Origin: Candidula unifasciata
Lineage: Eukaryota; Mollusca; Gastropoda; Stylommatophora; Geomitridae
Length of the DNA stretch: 64,000 nt
Direction of reading: 5' to 3'
NCBI GenBank assembly: GCA_905116865.2
Contig: CAJHNH020004913.1
Coordinates: 238,121 to 302,120 of the forward strand
The number at the start of each line of letters is the position of its first letter. Positions within the stretch are counted from its first letter, which is position 1. Position numbers and translations under genes: made by a program. Below the pieces are notes generated by a model that was not told where the DNA came from, did no database searches, and worked only from the letters and a program-made list of their open reading frames with translations. Below, one piece after another: positions 21,759 through 31,365 of this stretch.

Positions 21759-21886
21759 TTCTTCTTCTTCTTCTTCTTCTTCTTCTTCTTCTTCTTCTTC
21801 TTCTTCTTCTTCTTCTTCTTCTTCTTTTTCTTCTTTTTCTTCTTCTTCTTCTCCTCCTCCTTCTCCGTCTCCTCCGCATCTTCCTT
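21483..21886 (+). repeat. (TTC)n tract, 400 bp, starting 20 bp into the intron
   Basis: Nearly pure TTC for 130 bp, then TTC interrupted by TCC, TCG and TTTC, then pure again. It begins 20 bases after the exon donor. Being homopurine/homopyrimidine with mirror symmetry, it can in principle form triplex (H-DNA). Confidence 0.97.
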
Positions 21887-22487
21887 AGTGATATGGTCAA
21901 GCTGTTTGTCTCGCGTTCTGAAGGTAGTGGGTTCGTTTCACGGCTGCGATGTTCACTTCACGAGAAAATTTTTTACTGTGCTCCGTAGGAATCGTCGGCC
22001 GAAGCCACACAGTGTGTGCTTTGTGTGAAGCTCTCATCAGACGTCTGATCGTTCTGCAGAGAGATACCTAGCCATATGAGATTTTTAAAAAAACGGTGCA
22101 ATGAGGTCGACGCTGTCGACTAAAATCTGTAATCTTTCTTCTACTACTCCTGTTTCGTCTGTTGCTCTTGCTGCTGCCACCGCTGCTTTTGCTTCTTGTT
22201 TTACTTTACTTCCCCCCCCCCCCCCCCCCGAACCCCCCTGTTGTTGTTTTTTTTTTTTTTTAGTTTCCAGAAGCCATGAGTTGTTAACCCTTAGGCTCGG
22301 TATTATGGATATCGCAACCTTTCGGCCTTGATTCCGTGATAAATACCGTAAATCTGGGAGAAATGTGGCTTTTCTGCCTACCCCCGGGAGTGAACCCGGA
22401 CCACAAGGAGTTCGTCACCCGGTCACCGCGCAATCCGGTTTAGCAAACTACGCTAGTAGCCGGGCTTAGTGTTAAGTTGAGTTAAGT
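21887..22487. other. Intron sequence, no gene recognised
   Basis: Contains a (C)16 run at 22214-22229 and a poly-T run at 22248-22261. Nothing coding was recognised. An inverted tRNA-like segment (GAGTGAACCCGGACCACAAG at about 22388) may be another SINE head. Confidence 0.4.
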
Positions 22488-22557
22488 TGATTCAAAAACA
22501 GACATCACAGCACTCGGGGCATTCCCAAAAGCGCTCCGTTTCCATTTTTGTCATCCT
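22488..22557 (-). mobile_element. LINE family R 3' end, extreme truncation
   Basis: The minus-strand translation KMETERFWECPECCDV matches the last residues of the family R 3' end at 20190-20250. About 70 bp survive. A TTAAG/TTGAG-repeat tail lies at 22470-22490. Its 5' side runs directly into the telomere-like array. Confidence 0.7.
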
Positions 22558-22735
22558 AGGGTTGGGCTTAGGGTTTGGGTTATGATTTGGGGTAAGGTTA
22601 GGGGTAGGGTTAGGGTTTGGGGTAGGGTTAGGGGTAGGGTTAGGGTGTGAGTTAGGGGTAGTGTTAGGGTTTGGAGTTGGGTTAGGGTTAGGGGTAGGGG
22701 TAGGGTTAGGGTTTGGGTTAGGGGTAGGGTTAGAG
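22558..22735. repeat. Degenerate telomere-like TTAGGG array
   Basis: About 178 bp made of GGGTTA/GGGTTT/GGGGTA variants, with many exact TTAGGG hexamers on the plus strand. TTAGGG is the usual molluscan telomere motif, so this looks like an interstitial telomeric sequence. The minus-strand NPNPTPNPT open frame is an artefact. Confidence 0.9.
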
Positions 22736-22824
22736 TGACACATCACGGAAACGACGGAAGCTTATCGCTCATTACGACATACAGATCCGCAGGTCTCACA
22801 TCTACGGTCACTAAGTCGTGCGTC

Positions 22825-22932
22825 AGAAGAACGCGGTCGCTAATGTGAGTCGCAGCGCGTGGTCTACGAGAGTCTTGCGTCGCAAGACCGCGGTCGCTAC
22901 TGTCAGTCGCAGCGCGTGGTCTAGCTCTAGCA
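22825..22932. repeat. 57-bp tandem duplication, CpG-rich
   Basis: CGCGGTCGCTAATGTGAGTC at 22832 and CGCGGTCGCTACTGTCAGTC at 22889 start two copies that share CGCAGCGCGTGGTCTA. The period is 57 bp. It lies just after the telomere-like array and is much more CpG-rich than the surroundings. Confidence 0.8.
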
Positions 22933-23164
22933 GGCATGTCGACCTCACTTTGTTCTTTTATTCGTGACTTGTCATCTCCGTATTTGCACTGCAGCTAAGG
23001 GAGTGAACTCCGACTAAGCTGCCGTCGCCTTCTAGCTAGCGATTGTTATTTAAAGGAGAGCCAAATTTCGTTTTCTCTCTAAACACACAAATACACACAC
23101 ACATACACTCATGTCCCAACAATTGCAGTCTGTTACCCTTTATGATTGTAGTAATTTATTGTAA

Positions 23165-23535
23165 TTTAAGAGGATGAGTGGTCTCATGGTATGGGGTCCG
23201 CCTTGATTGCTCGAGGTCCCTGGTTCAAGCACCGGTGAGGGCTAGGATTTTTTTTTTAACGTGGACTTTTATTAATTTCCCCTGGTCTCTGGTAGTAAGA
23301 TCAGACGCCTGTGTGTATTCTTGCTCACGTAAAAAAATCTTTGGGCAGTTGGAAATCGAAAAGAGTAGCCTAGCGGGCAAAATTTGGAATTAAAAATCGA
23401 CCCAAAGTAGTTCAGGATCCTCGCTGGTGCAAAAGAGTTCGTGCACTGCGCTGAGAATCTTCAGTCTCAGGCTGGAGTTAGAAGTACTTATGGGTTTCAC
23501 CCGTCTGCCATGATGTTGATTCATAAATAAACATA
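23165..23535 (+). mobile_element. SINE family a
   Basis: GAGTGGTCTCATGGTATGGG head, CCTGGTTCAAGCACC B-box-like segment, AACGTGGACTTTTATTAATT, GGAAATCGAAAAGAGTAGCC and GGATCCTCGCTGGTGC. It ends ATGATGTTGATTCATAA. Confidence 0.85.
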
Positions 23536-23869
23536 AAACTAAAACATATTGTAATTCAAGCAGATTGTGAATTTTATTTTTCTCTTTTTCTCTGTATTCT
23601 GTACGCTCACTATTTTCATATCTGGGAGGGGATGGGTGGAAAAGGTGGGGGGGGGGGGGGTCGTACATTTCCCCATTCTAATAACGTGCCTAAAATGAGT
23701 ACCCAAAAATTACTGTGGGAAATAATAGCAGCCAACATAACGTTGACCAAACCATTCATCAAAATATGAATCTTAACGCTCTCTCTATGCGTCGCAGGCC
23801 ATAGAGCCAGCTATTATTTCAGTTACTTACTTAACAGTATGTAGAACGTACTTTTACAGTGGGTAAACT

Positions 23870-24035
23870 TTCATTTTCCACTCCTTTAGGTGTATAGGGC
23901 ACATAGGGCTAGACCTATATTTTGTAGACAAATCGGCACAAGATGGGTGATGTGGTCAGCATCACGCCAGCCGCCTTTACTTCCCGGGTTGCACCCGGTA
24001 CCCACTCAAGGTCGACCAAAGGCTGTGTCGACATC
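23870..24035 (-). mobile_element. SINE family b, 3' two-thirds
   Basis: Inverted: TTAGGTGTATAGGGCACATA, GGGTGATGTGGTCAGCATCA, CGCCTTTACTTCCCGGG and CCACTCAAGGTCGACC. The tRNA-like head is absent or replaced after about 24035. Confidence 0.75.
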
Positions 24036-24287
24036 AAAGAGTTTAGCCCAAAAAATGTTCTGGGTGTGAACATTCAGTTAGGCAATGTTCCCAAGAATAA
24101 TTGTTGTCAACACACACACACATAAACGAAAAACACAACATATAAGAAGTCGGACGTAATTTATGAGTGTTAACTACTTTCTACAAGGAACCATTATTTT
24201 CACAAATATATTTTTAGTTTACCAATTTTGAATGCCCACGTTTTCTTTTCTCAGGGGCGCTAGAACTTGAAGGCTTGTACACTAGAG

Positions 24288-24518
24288 CAGCGGCTCTCAG
24301 CCTATGTGTCGCGACTCTTTTTTTTGGGTCCAAATACCTTTTCACAGTGGTCACCAAAGACCATCGCAAAACAAATATTCATTGAAGTTATAAAGGTGCG
24401 ACGAAAATAAGTGTGTGGTTGGGGATAACTACAACACGATGTTTTGTAGTAAAGGGTCGTCACTACATGGGGAACTGTATTAATGGTTGGCGGCATTAGG
24501 AAGGTTGGCATCACCAGT
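24288..24518 (+). mobile_element. SPIN-like (hAT, Buster group) non-autonomous element
   Basis: Starts CAGCGGCTCTCAGCCTATGT then GTCGCGACTC. It contains AAGACCATCGCAAAACA, GTGCGACGAAAATAA, GGTTGGGGATAACTACAACA and GGAACTGTATTAATGG, and ends GGCATTAGGAAGGTTGGCAT. From memory, this order of blocks is that of the SPIN miniature elements (CAGYGGTTCTCAACCTGTGG ... GGCATTAGGAAGGTTGAGAA). The 8 bp before it, CACTAGAG, fits the Buster target pattern nnnTAnnn, but the right-hand duplication is not clear. It is diverged, lacks a transposase, and lies in the intron between the two exons. Confidence 0.75.
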
Positions 24519-24544
24519 TTATGACCAAACATATGTAATTAAGG

Positions 24545-24600
24545 AACACGTAACGTTAGTCTCCCTAAGCCCCGCCCATATATACACTAGCTCACTTCTG
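24545..24600 (+). promoter_or_regulatory. Possible GC-box/TATA-like cluster
   Basis: CCCCGCCCATATATACAC at about 24568-24585 joins a GC-box-like motif to a TATA-like motif, with ATTGG (a CCAAT complement) 25 bp later. No first exon can be assigned. Speculative. Confidence 0.2.
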
Positions 24601-25087
24601 ATTGGTAGTTTCTGAGCCCCGTGCCTTCGCAAAAGGTCAGTTGGGTGTTCCGCGATGCAGTTGATATCACGTGTTGTATATTTCAGCACGCCAGCGCTTT
24701 TAACACTCCGACAAATGGAAAAACTGACCCTAACACAAACCCCCTAAAAAGCTGCAATCTATGTCACAGGCATTCTTTTTTTCGGAATGAAAACGTAAAT
24801 GCAAGACAACGCAGAAAGCAAACAACAGAGTGAGACACATCCGTAACCTTCAGGAAAGTCGACCAGCCCAACAAAGATGTGAATTATAATAGACCTAGTC
24901 TATTTGGGGAGATTAACGTCAACCTAACCGCCATTAATACAAGCTACGCAACTAGGAAAGGACAGGAAAATACAGCATAAGCAGTTTAACAAAAGAAGAC
25001 AGTAGATGTAAAGCCTATCAAATGGTCTAAAATGTATTAATATGTTTAATTACCTTTAAGAGCACAACTATTATTATAATAACTTTT

Positions 25088-25500
25088 GGCTATCCTCCGA
25101 ATAACGGGCACATATTATGGCGGCCAAAAACAGGGCCTCAGGCACATGTAAATTTGCGAACTTCAGGCGACTCAATTTGCGCATTTTCGGCGACTACCGC
25201 TACTGCCGAGAGTATCTCCCACGCCGCTACGCGTGGCGTGGATTGGGGCTAAACTAGATGGCTGGGACTCACGAGCTAAGCTGCAGGAGATGCGGAAGCT
25301 GCTGCTTGTGAGTCCCAGCCATCTAGTTTAGCTCCAATCCACGCCACGCGTATCTGCGTGGGAGATACTCTCGGCGGTGGCGTAGTCGCCGGAAGTGCGC
25401 AAATTAAGTCGCCGGAAGTTCGCAATTGACATGTGACTTAGGCCCTGTTAGGGTGTTTTTGCGGCCGCCATAATATGTGCCAATTATTCGGAGGATAGCC
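25088..25500 (+). mobile_element. Foldback (long inverted repeat) DNA element, 413 bp
   Basis: Arms of about 185 bp are inverted copies of each other. The ends are GGCTATCCTCCGAATAACGG and its near-complement, and the arms meet around TAGATGGCTGGGACTCACGA / TCGTGAGTCCCAGCCATCTA-type sequence with a ~35-bp loop. The flanks are 8-bp direct repeats, TAACTTTT (25080-25087) and TAACTATT (25501-25508), with one mismatch. No coding capacity. A larger relative lies at 36021-36742. Confidence 0.9.
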
Positions 25501-25676
25501 TAACTATTATTATTATTACTGAGCTATTAAAAAAAAAAAAACATGCTCTCCTTTTAAGTAGGACGAGTTCTCTCCCCCGCCCCTTGTTTTCTTTTTGTCA
25601 GCGCCCCTACCTTGACTTCGCCAAATACACAAACATACCTGCCTACGCACTAACCTTTCAACTTTTCACTTTGCAG

Positions 25677-25826
25677 ATCTAGGCACGAATCTTCTTGTTC
25701 AGACTTCCCTTCCCCAGACTCCAACCCGCCTTCCTACGATGGCGCCTGCCGAGGTCGCTCTAGACACAACTCTGGGATAGAAGAAAACACTGCGTTACTT
25801 CTGGACGTCACCAGCTCTCACAGATC
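25677..25826 (+). CDS. Internal coding exon of the same unidentified gene
   Basis: Acceptor CACTTTGCAG before 25677 and donor ATC/GTAAGT after 25826. It is entered in the phase left by the exon at 21270-21463, stays open for all 150 bp, and encodes SRHESSCSDFPSPDSNPPSY, then a basic RGRSRHN, SGIEENTALLLDVTSSHR. It leaves two bases into the next codon, so both introns are phase 2. It is Ser/Pro-rich and probably disordered. The exon pair is supported by two good splice sites each plus phase agreement. Function unknown. Confidence 0.6.
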
Positions 25827-26300
25827 GTAAGTATTTACGTTTTTTTTTTATAAGCTTTTATTAACAGTGAACTAGTTTGTTCGTCTGGGCAGACGTTTGA
25901 GTTCGATTTTGTGAAATTATATCATAAATGCATTCTGTATTGATCAGATCTCAACTTCTTTAGCTATGCTTTTAATTACCAGCATTACTGTAGTAGATCC
26001 TTTCAATTGAGTGCCAGTACCTTTTTTGGGGAACTTTGTGGTGAATTCCGGCACTTTTTTTTTTTTTTTTTAAAGGCGCTGGTCCTGATATATAGAAAGC
26101 TCCTCTTAAAAAAAAAAAAAAAAAAAAACGTTATCGCAGGCTCCAAAGAAACACAAATAATTCCACATAAAATGCACAGCTTACAGCGCTGGACCAAGTA
26201 CACAACTCAGTAGCTGTGCGACGAAACCTTTAGAAACCTGGTCCAGAACTGGGAAATCTGCACTATTAAACTCTGACCAGAATGAGAAAAAAACTTATGC
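25827..26300. other. No gene recognised (probable intron)
   Basis: Contains poly-T (26058-26071) and poly-A (26109-26128) runs that are nearly complementary. No coding evidence. Confidence 0.45.
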
Positions 26301-26304
26301 ATTT

Positions 26305-27040
26305 TGGCTGTCATCGATATATGTATGTTGGGTCTCCTGAATATGTGTGTTAGGTCTCCTCAATATAAATATGCTGGGTCTGCTCAATATAAATGTTTTA
26401 TTGTCTCCTCGATACATGTATGTTTGGTCTCCTCGATACATGTATGTTTGGTCTCCTCGATTTATGTATATTGGGTCTCCTCAATTTATGTATATTGGGT
26501 CTCCTCAGTTTATGTATATTGGGTCTCCTCGATATATGTATGTTACGTCTCCTCGATATATGTATGTTACGTCTCCTCGATATAAGTGTGTTGGCTATCC
26601 TCGATATATGTATGTTAGGTCTTCTCGATATAAGTGTGTTGGCTATCCTCGATATATGTATGTTACGTCTCCTCGATATATGTATGTTAGTCTCCTCGAT
26701 ATATGTATGTTACGTCTCCTCGATATATGTATGTTAGTCTCCTCGATATAAGTGTGTTGGCTATCCTCGATATATGAATGTTGGGGTCTCCTCGATATAA
26801 GTGTGTTGGCTATCCTCGATATATGTATGTTACGTCTCCTCGATATATGTATGTTAGTCTCCTCGATATATGTATGTTACGTCTCCTCGATATATGTATG
26901 TTACGTCTCCTCGATATAAGTGTGTTGGCTATCCTCGATATATGAATGTTGGGGTCTCCTCGATATAAGTGTGTTGGCTATCCTCAATATATGTATGTTG
27001 GGTCTTCTCGATATATGTATGTTAGGTCTCATCAATATGA
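26305..27040. repeat. Minisatellite, 24-bp unit with 48-bp higher order
   Basis: The unit is TCTCCTCGATATATGTATGT plus TACG or similar. Starts at 26524, 26548 and so on give a 24-bp period. In the second half it alternates with GATATAAGTGTGTTGGCTAT, giving a 48-bp composite unit. Because the unit is a multiple of three, it yields long stop-free peptides of YMYVTSPR type. These are artefacts. The array resumes at about 28136, after a LINE. Confidence 0.95.
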
Positions 27041-28135
27041 GTGTTTCATCATCATCAGTTCTCGTTATGCCTAGTGGCACATGAGGCTCCAGAGAGGACT
27101 TTCCATGCTTTCCTGTCCTTTGCAATCAGGGGTGCAGTTTTTCATGTCAAAGATGCCGCACTCAGGTCACTTTCCATCATTCGTCTCCATGTTGTTTTTG
27201 GACGAACCTGTTTTCTCTTTCCCTCTGGTGTCCATATGAGAGCTTTTTGGCAGGTATATCAGAATTCATTCTCATAACGTGGCCAAGCCATTTCCAACTT
27301 CTCTTGGTAATTATACTGTCTAAAGTTTCTTGGTTTGTGGCTTGAAGTAGTTTAGTGTTTGAGATTGTATCCGGCCAGAAAATTTTTATAATTCTACGTA
27401 GACATGTGTGGTGGAACGTGGACAGCTTGTGTGCATCCTTTTTGGTCATTCTCCAGCATTCCGCTCCATAAAGAAGAACTGGCAAAATGATGCTCTTGTA
27501 GAGTCGGAGTTTCGTTCCTCTGCAGTAATTGTTGGATTTCCAGATTTGCTTCATCCTTCCATAAGCAGCTCTAGCTTTGTTCAGACGTGACTGAATGTAT
27601 TCTTCGGTGCCCCCCGGTAGGGACACCACACTGCTAAGAAATGTGAAATGTTCTACATTTTCAAGAGTTTGGTTATTTATGGTCACTGTTTGTTGGTTTG
27701 GACTGCTTGTCATGATCTTAGTTTTCTTTGTATTTATTCTTAGTCCCACCATTTCTGCTGTGCTTTGTAGTTTGTTACTTTTTTCTTGTATATGTTCATG
27801 TTTATGTGATAGGAGTGCTATATCATCTGCAAAATCAAGGTCCTCAAGCATTGTGAATGGAGTCCATCGTATGCCTCTCAATGTCCTGTCTACTGTGTTC
27901 TTTAGTATCCAATCAGTCACAAGGTTGAAGAGGAGAGATGACATAACACATCCCTGTCTTACACCTGTCTTTACTGGGAAAGATGTATTGTAATTATTTT
28001 ATACTGCAGGAAAAGTCTTTATAGAAAAGAGCAATTATGTTGACTATTTTTTTTTTTCTGGAATTCCATAGCGTCGTAAAATTTTCCATAGACCGTCTAA
28101 ATGGACGCTGTCAAAAGATTTTTTAATATAAGTTT
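27041..28135 (-). pseudogene. LINE family C reverse transcriptase inserted in the 24-bp minisatellite
   Basis: The minus-strand translation starts with the RT block A (KSFDSVHLDGLWKILRRYGI) at about 28120-28050. A frameshift in an A-run follows, then TGVRQGCVMSSLLFNLVTDW (about 27975-27910), the catalytic LEDLDFADDIALLSH, NTKKTKIM, LLYGAECWRMTKKD, LRRIIKIFWPDTISN and WKWLGHVMRMNSDIPAKK, and an AKDRKAWKVLSG-type end. A 255-codon frame (27177-27944) is still open, which suggests a fairly young copy. The 3' end is an ATG repeat on the minus strand. It is 5'-truncated within the RT and minisatellite sequence lies on both sides. Confidence 0.88.
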
Positions 28136-28445
28136 TTGTTCTCCTCGATATATGACTGTTGGGTTTCCTGGATGTATTCGTGTTAGGTCTTCTCAATATA
28201 AGCGTGTTGGCTCTGCTGGATATAAATGTGTTGCGTGTCCTAGATATAGGAATATTTAGACTCCTCAATATACGTCTGCAGCTTTTCTCAATATAAGTAT
28301 GTTGGGTCCCCTCAGTGTAAGTAAGTGTGATGGGACACCTCAATATAAACAGTATATCGCTTCTCGTCGATATATGTATTTTGGCTCTCCTCGATGCTAG
28401 TATGCTGGGTTTCTTCGATAAGTGGGTGTCCTTGATAAGCGTAAG
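28136..28445. repeat. Continuation of the 24-bp minisatellite, diverged
   Basis: CTCCTCGATATATGACTGTT, GTTGGGTTTCCTGG, CTCGATGCTAGTATGCTGGG and similar diverged units at 24-30-bp spacing. This is the other side of the array that the LINE split. Confidence 0.85.
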
Positions 28446-28594
28446 GGATGAGCTGGTTGGATTACCTTCATACACGACCATGAGTCTTTTGTATATAGCC
28501 GTAGATGTGGATTCTGAATTACATAATTTGAAAATGTTGTTTAAACCCATGTTCAACCTGCGATCTGTGGAACGGTGGACCGCCACACCTGTCT

Positions 28595-28682
28595 GCTCAA
28601 TCACATAGTGCGCTCAATCACATAGTGAGCTCAATCACATAGTGTGCTCTATCACATAGTGCGCTCAATCACATAGTGCTTC
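28595..28682. repeat. 17-bp tandem repeat, five copies
   Basis: GCTCAATCACATAGTGC repeats at 28595, 28612 and 28629, and then with minor changes (GCTCTATCACATAGTGC) to about 28680. Confidence 0.95.
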
Positions 28683-28699
28683 ATAAACCAGACAGCGAT

Positions 28700-29095
28700 A
28701 GTGAATAGATGTCTCTCTCGGAAACTACTTTCCCGCCAAGTATATCATATTTTCTTACCTTTCTACCATAAAAACTATCCATATTCGTTTACGTTTCTGT
28801 TTGAGCCGTTAGCTGGTCATCGGCATAGTATTAATTTCCAAGTCAGCGAACTTAAACAAAAATTAAGAACACTAATTTACACTAGAGACAGCAGGTCTAT
28901 TTGTATTCGTTGCTAGTACCATTCCTTGTTCTTCCTGCTAGTGTCAATTCACATAGAGTGAGAACACCATCAGTACCACGTAACAGACATTTTGCAGAGT
29001 TGCTCTAATTACGGCCTAGTGGGGGGAAAATCATATCAATCGTTTTCCAGTTTTACTGTCACATGAATGTCATTTCCAGGTCTCTTTCATGCTCT
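28700..29095. other. No gene recognised
   Basis: Unique-looking sequence between two tandem arrays, with nothing identifiable. Confidence 0.45.
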
Positions 29096-29669
29096 GTGTA
29101 GACTTTTATTTTGATTGACCCCTGTTTCTTCCTTATTTTCTCCCCCAGCAACAAAACTTCCCAGCAACAACACCGTTTTATCTAAGATCTTGAGATAAGA
29201 TACATACAAGAAGACGATCTTGTACATGGACGTATGTACAAGGTGACACTCTTGACAGTGCATGCACATACATACAAGAAAACAGTCTAGAAAATACATG
29301 GACATATTTGCAAGGAGACAGTCTTGACTGTACATGCACATATATACAAGAAAACATTCTATGAAGTACGTGTATATATATATTTAGACACTTCTCAAAG
29401 TATATGTACTTCCCAGCAACAACACTGTTTTATCTATGCTTGTGAGAGAAGATATAAACAAGAAGACGATCTTTAAAGCACATAGACATGTGTATAAGGT
29501 GACTCTCTTGACAGTACATGCACATACAACCAAAAAAATAGTCCAGAAAGTACGTGGACATATATGCAAGGAGACAGTCTTGACAGCACATGCACCTACA
29601 TACAAGAAAACAGTCTATGAAGTACCTGGATATGTATATACTCAAGGAGACAGTCTTGAAAGTATAAGG

Positions 29670-29671
<2 letters not shown>

Positions 29672-29743
<72 letters not shown>
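29672..29743. repeat. (TA)n microsatellite
   Basis: About 36 TA dinucleotides, abutting the 3' end of the inverted LINE B fragment. Confidence 0.97.
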
Positions 29744-29744
<1 letters not shown>

Positions 29745-29745
<1 letters not shown>

Positions 29746-30523
29746 GGCATCCGTCAGTCCCGGGGGACTATGGAGATGTGCCGCTGGCTTTGGGAACAGC
29801 ATCTGCTGTGACTGTAAAGTCCGATGCGGGAATGGCAGTCTTTGCCACACAGGATACACACACAAGCAGATACTCCCTCGTTGTGAGGCAGTTTTACTCT
29901 CCGGTTCATTCTCTCCACATCTCGTTGTGTTCGGTTTCTTTCAAAATGTGACAGTCCGTCTTTCACTTTCTGTCTCCATAATAGTCGATCTGCAGCTGAT
30001 TTTTCTTATTTCTCTGTGCCTATGTTGGTATCTATTAGGTCACGTTTGCATACATCTTTATAGCGCAGCTTTGGCCTTCCTGTAGGTCTATTCCAAGTCA
30101 CCAATTCACCATATAGGAGATCTTTTGGAATACGACCATCCACCATGCGGGAGACATGTCCCAGCCAGCGCAGACGTCTTTGCTTCAGTATACAATACAT
30201 TGATGGTATTTTTTGCTCTTGTGAGCACACATTCGTTGGAGACAAGGTCTCGCCATAATATACCAAGGATGCGTCTCAGACAGCGCATATGGAAGGTATT
30301 CAGTCTTTTTTCCTGTGGAGCATAGAGAGTCCAGGATTCGCAGCCGTACAGAAATGTGCTCAGGACACAAGACTCATAAACCTTCATTTTTGTATTATCA
30401 GTTAGCTTTTTGTTTGACCGGACTCTTTTGTGAGATTTGCAAACATAGCAGAGGCCTTTCCTATACGTTTGTTTAGTTCTGCATCCAGAGAATGATTGCT
30501 TGAGATATGTGAGCCTAGGTACT
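29745..30523 (-). pseudogene. LINE family B 3' part, inverted
   Basis: The minus-strand translation has [18 protein letters not shown] (right edge), SCVLSTFLYGCESWTLYA, FHMRCLRRILGI, RRLRWLGHVSRM, KDLLYGELVTWNRPTGRPKL and RYKDVCKRDLIDTNIG. It ends in the zinc-finger-like CILCGKDCHSRIGLYSHS. At least two frameshifts. It corresponds to 9700-10480 of the plus-strand copy. Both ends lie in (TA)n, so the target duplication cannot be resolved. Confidence 0.85.
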
Positions 30524-30525
30524 CA

Positions 30526-30527
<2 letters not shown>

Positions 30528-30587
<60 letters not shown>

Positions 30588-30663
30588 GTGTGTGTGTGTA
30601 TGTATGTATGTATGTATGTATGTATGTATGTATGTATGTATGTATGTGTGTATAAATATATAA

Positions 30664-30744
<81 letters not shown>

Positions 30745-30745
30745 G
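30528..30745. repeat. (TA)n / (TATG)n / (TA)n microsatellite
   Basis: (AT)n to about 30578, a GTGT stretch, about 11 TATG units (30599-30645), then (TA)n from 30668 to 30740. Confidence 0.97.
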
Positions 30746-31053
30746 ACAGTTCTCAAAGTACCTATACTTCCCAGCAACAACAATGTGTTATCTAAGATCG
30801 TGAGAGAAGATATATACAAGAAGACGATATTGAAAGTACATGGATGTATATACAAGGTGACTGTCTGGAAAAATGCATGAACTTATGTATAAGGATACAA
30901 TCTTGACAGCACGTGGACATATATATATATAAGATAATCTTGACAGTACAGGGACATTTTTACTAGGAAACAAATCTTAAAAATTCATGTAAGGAGACAG
31001 TTGTGACAGAGTATATGCACACATATGCAAGGAGACAGTCTTGAAAGTATATG

Positions 31054-31054
<1 letters not shown>

Positions 31055-31092
<38 letters not shown>
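31055..31092. repeat. (TA)n microsatellite
   Basis: Short TA run directly adjoining the ATG-repeat tail of the LINE A fragment. Confidence 0.95.
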
Positions 31093-31094
<2 letters not shown>

Positions 31095-31296
31095 TCATCA
31101 TGATGTAGCTCTCCCGTCTTATGTACTTTCATACTCAAGATGTCACTTATATCCTGTGCCCATCTTTGTGTTGGTCGGTCCCTGCCCCTCCTTCCTGGTA
31201 CCATGCCTTCTGCTATAATTTGTTCCAATCCATCATGGCGCTTGATATGACCAAAATAGTTCAGCTTCTGAAACAGGATGCTGTTTATTAGCCAAT

Positions 31297-31300
<4 letters not shown>
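31093..31300 (-). mobile_element. LINE family A 3' end, inverted, internally deleted
   Basis: Matches 41787-42030 from CTCCCGTCTTATGTACTTTC to CATCATGGCGCTTGATATGA. It lacks the ~70 bp covering the GTCGCTCTCATCACAG segment. The minus-strand translation has GLEQIIAEGMVPGRRGRDRP then TQRWAQDISDILSMKV. Confidence 0.8.

Positions 31301-31361
<61 letters not shown>
31301..31361. repeat. (TA)n microsatellite
   Basis: About 30 TA units between the LINE A piece and the next higher-order repeat unit. Confidence 0.97.

Positions 31362-31365
<4 letters not shown>

Noticed and set aside
26304..26751. Repetitive YMYVTSPR / ICMLRLLD proteins
   Set aside because: The 24-bp unit is divisible by three and stop-free; open frames are automatic.
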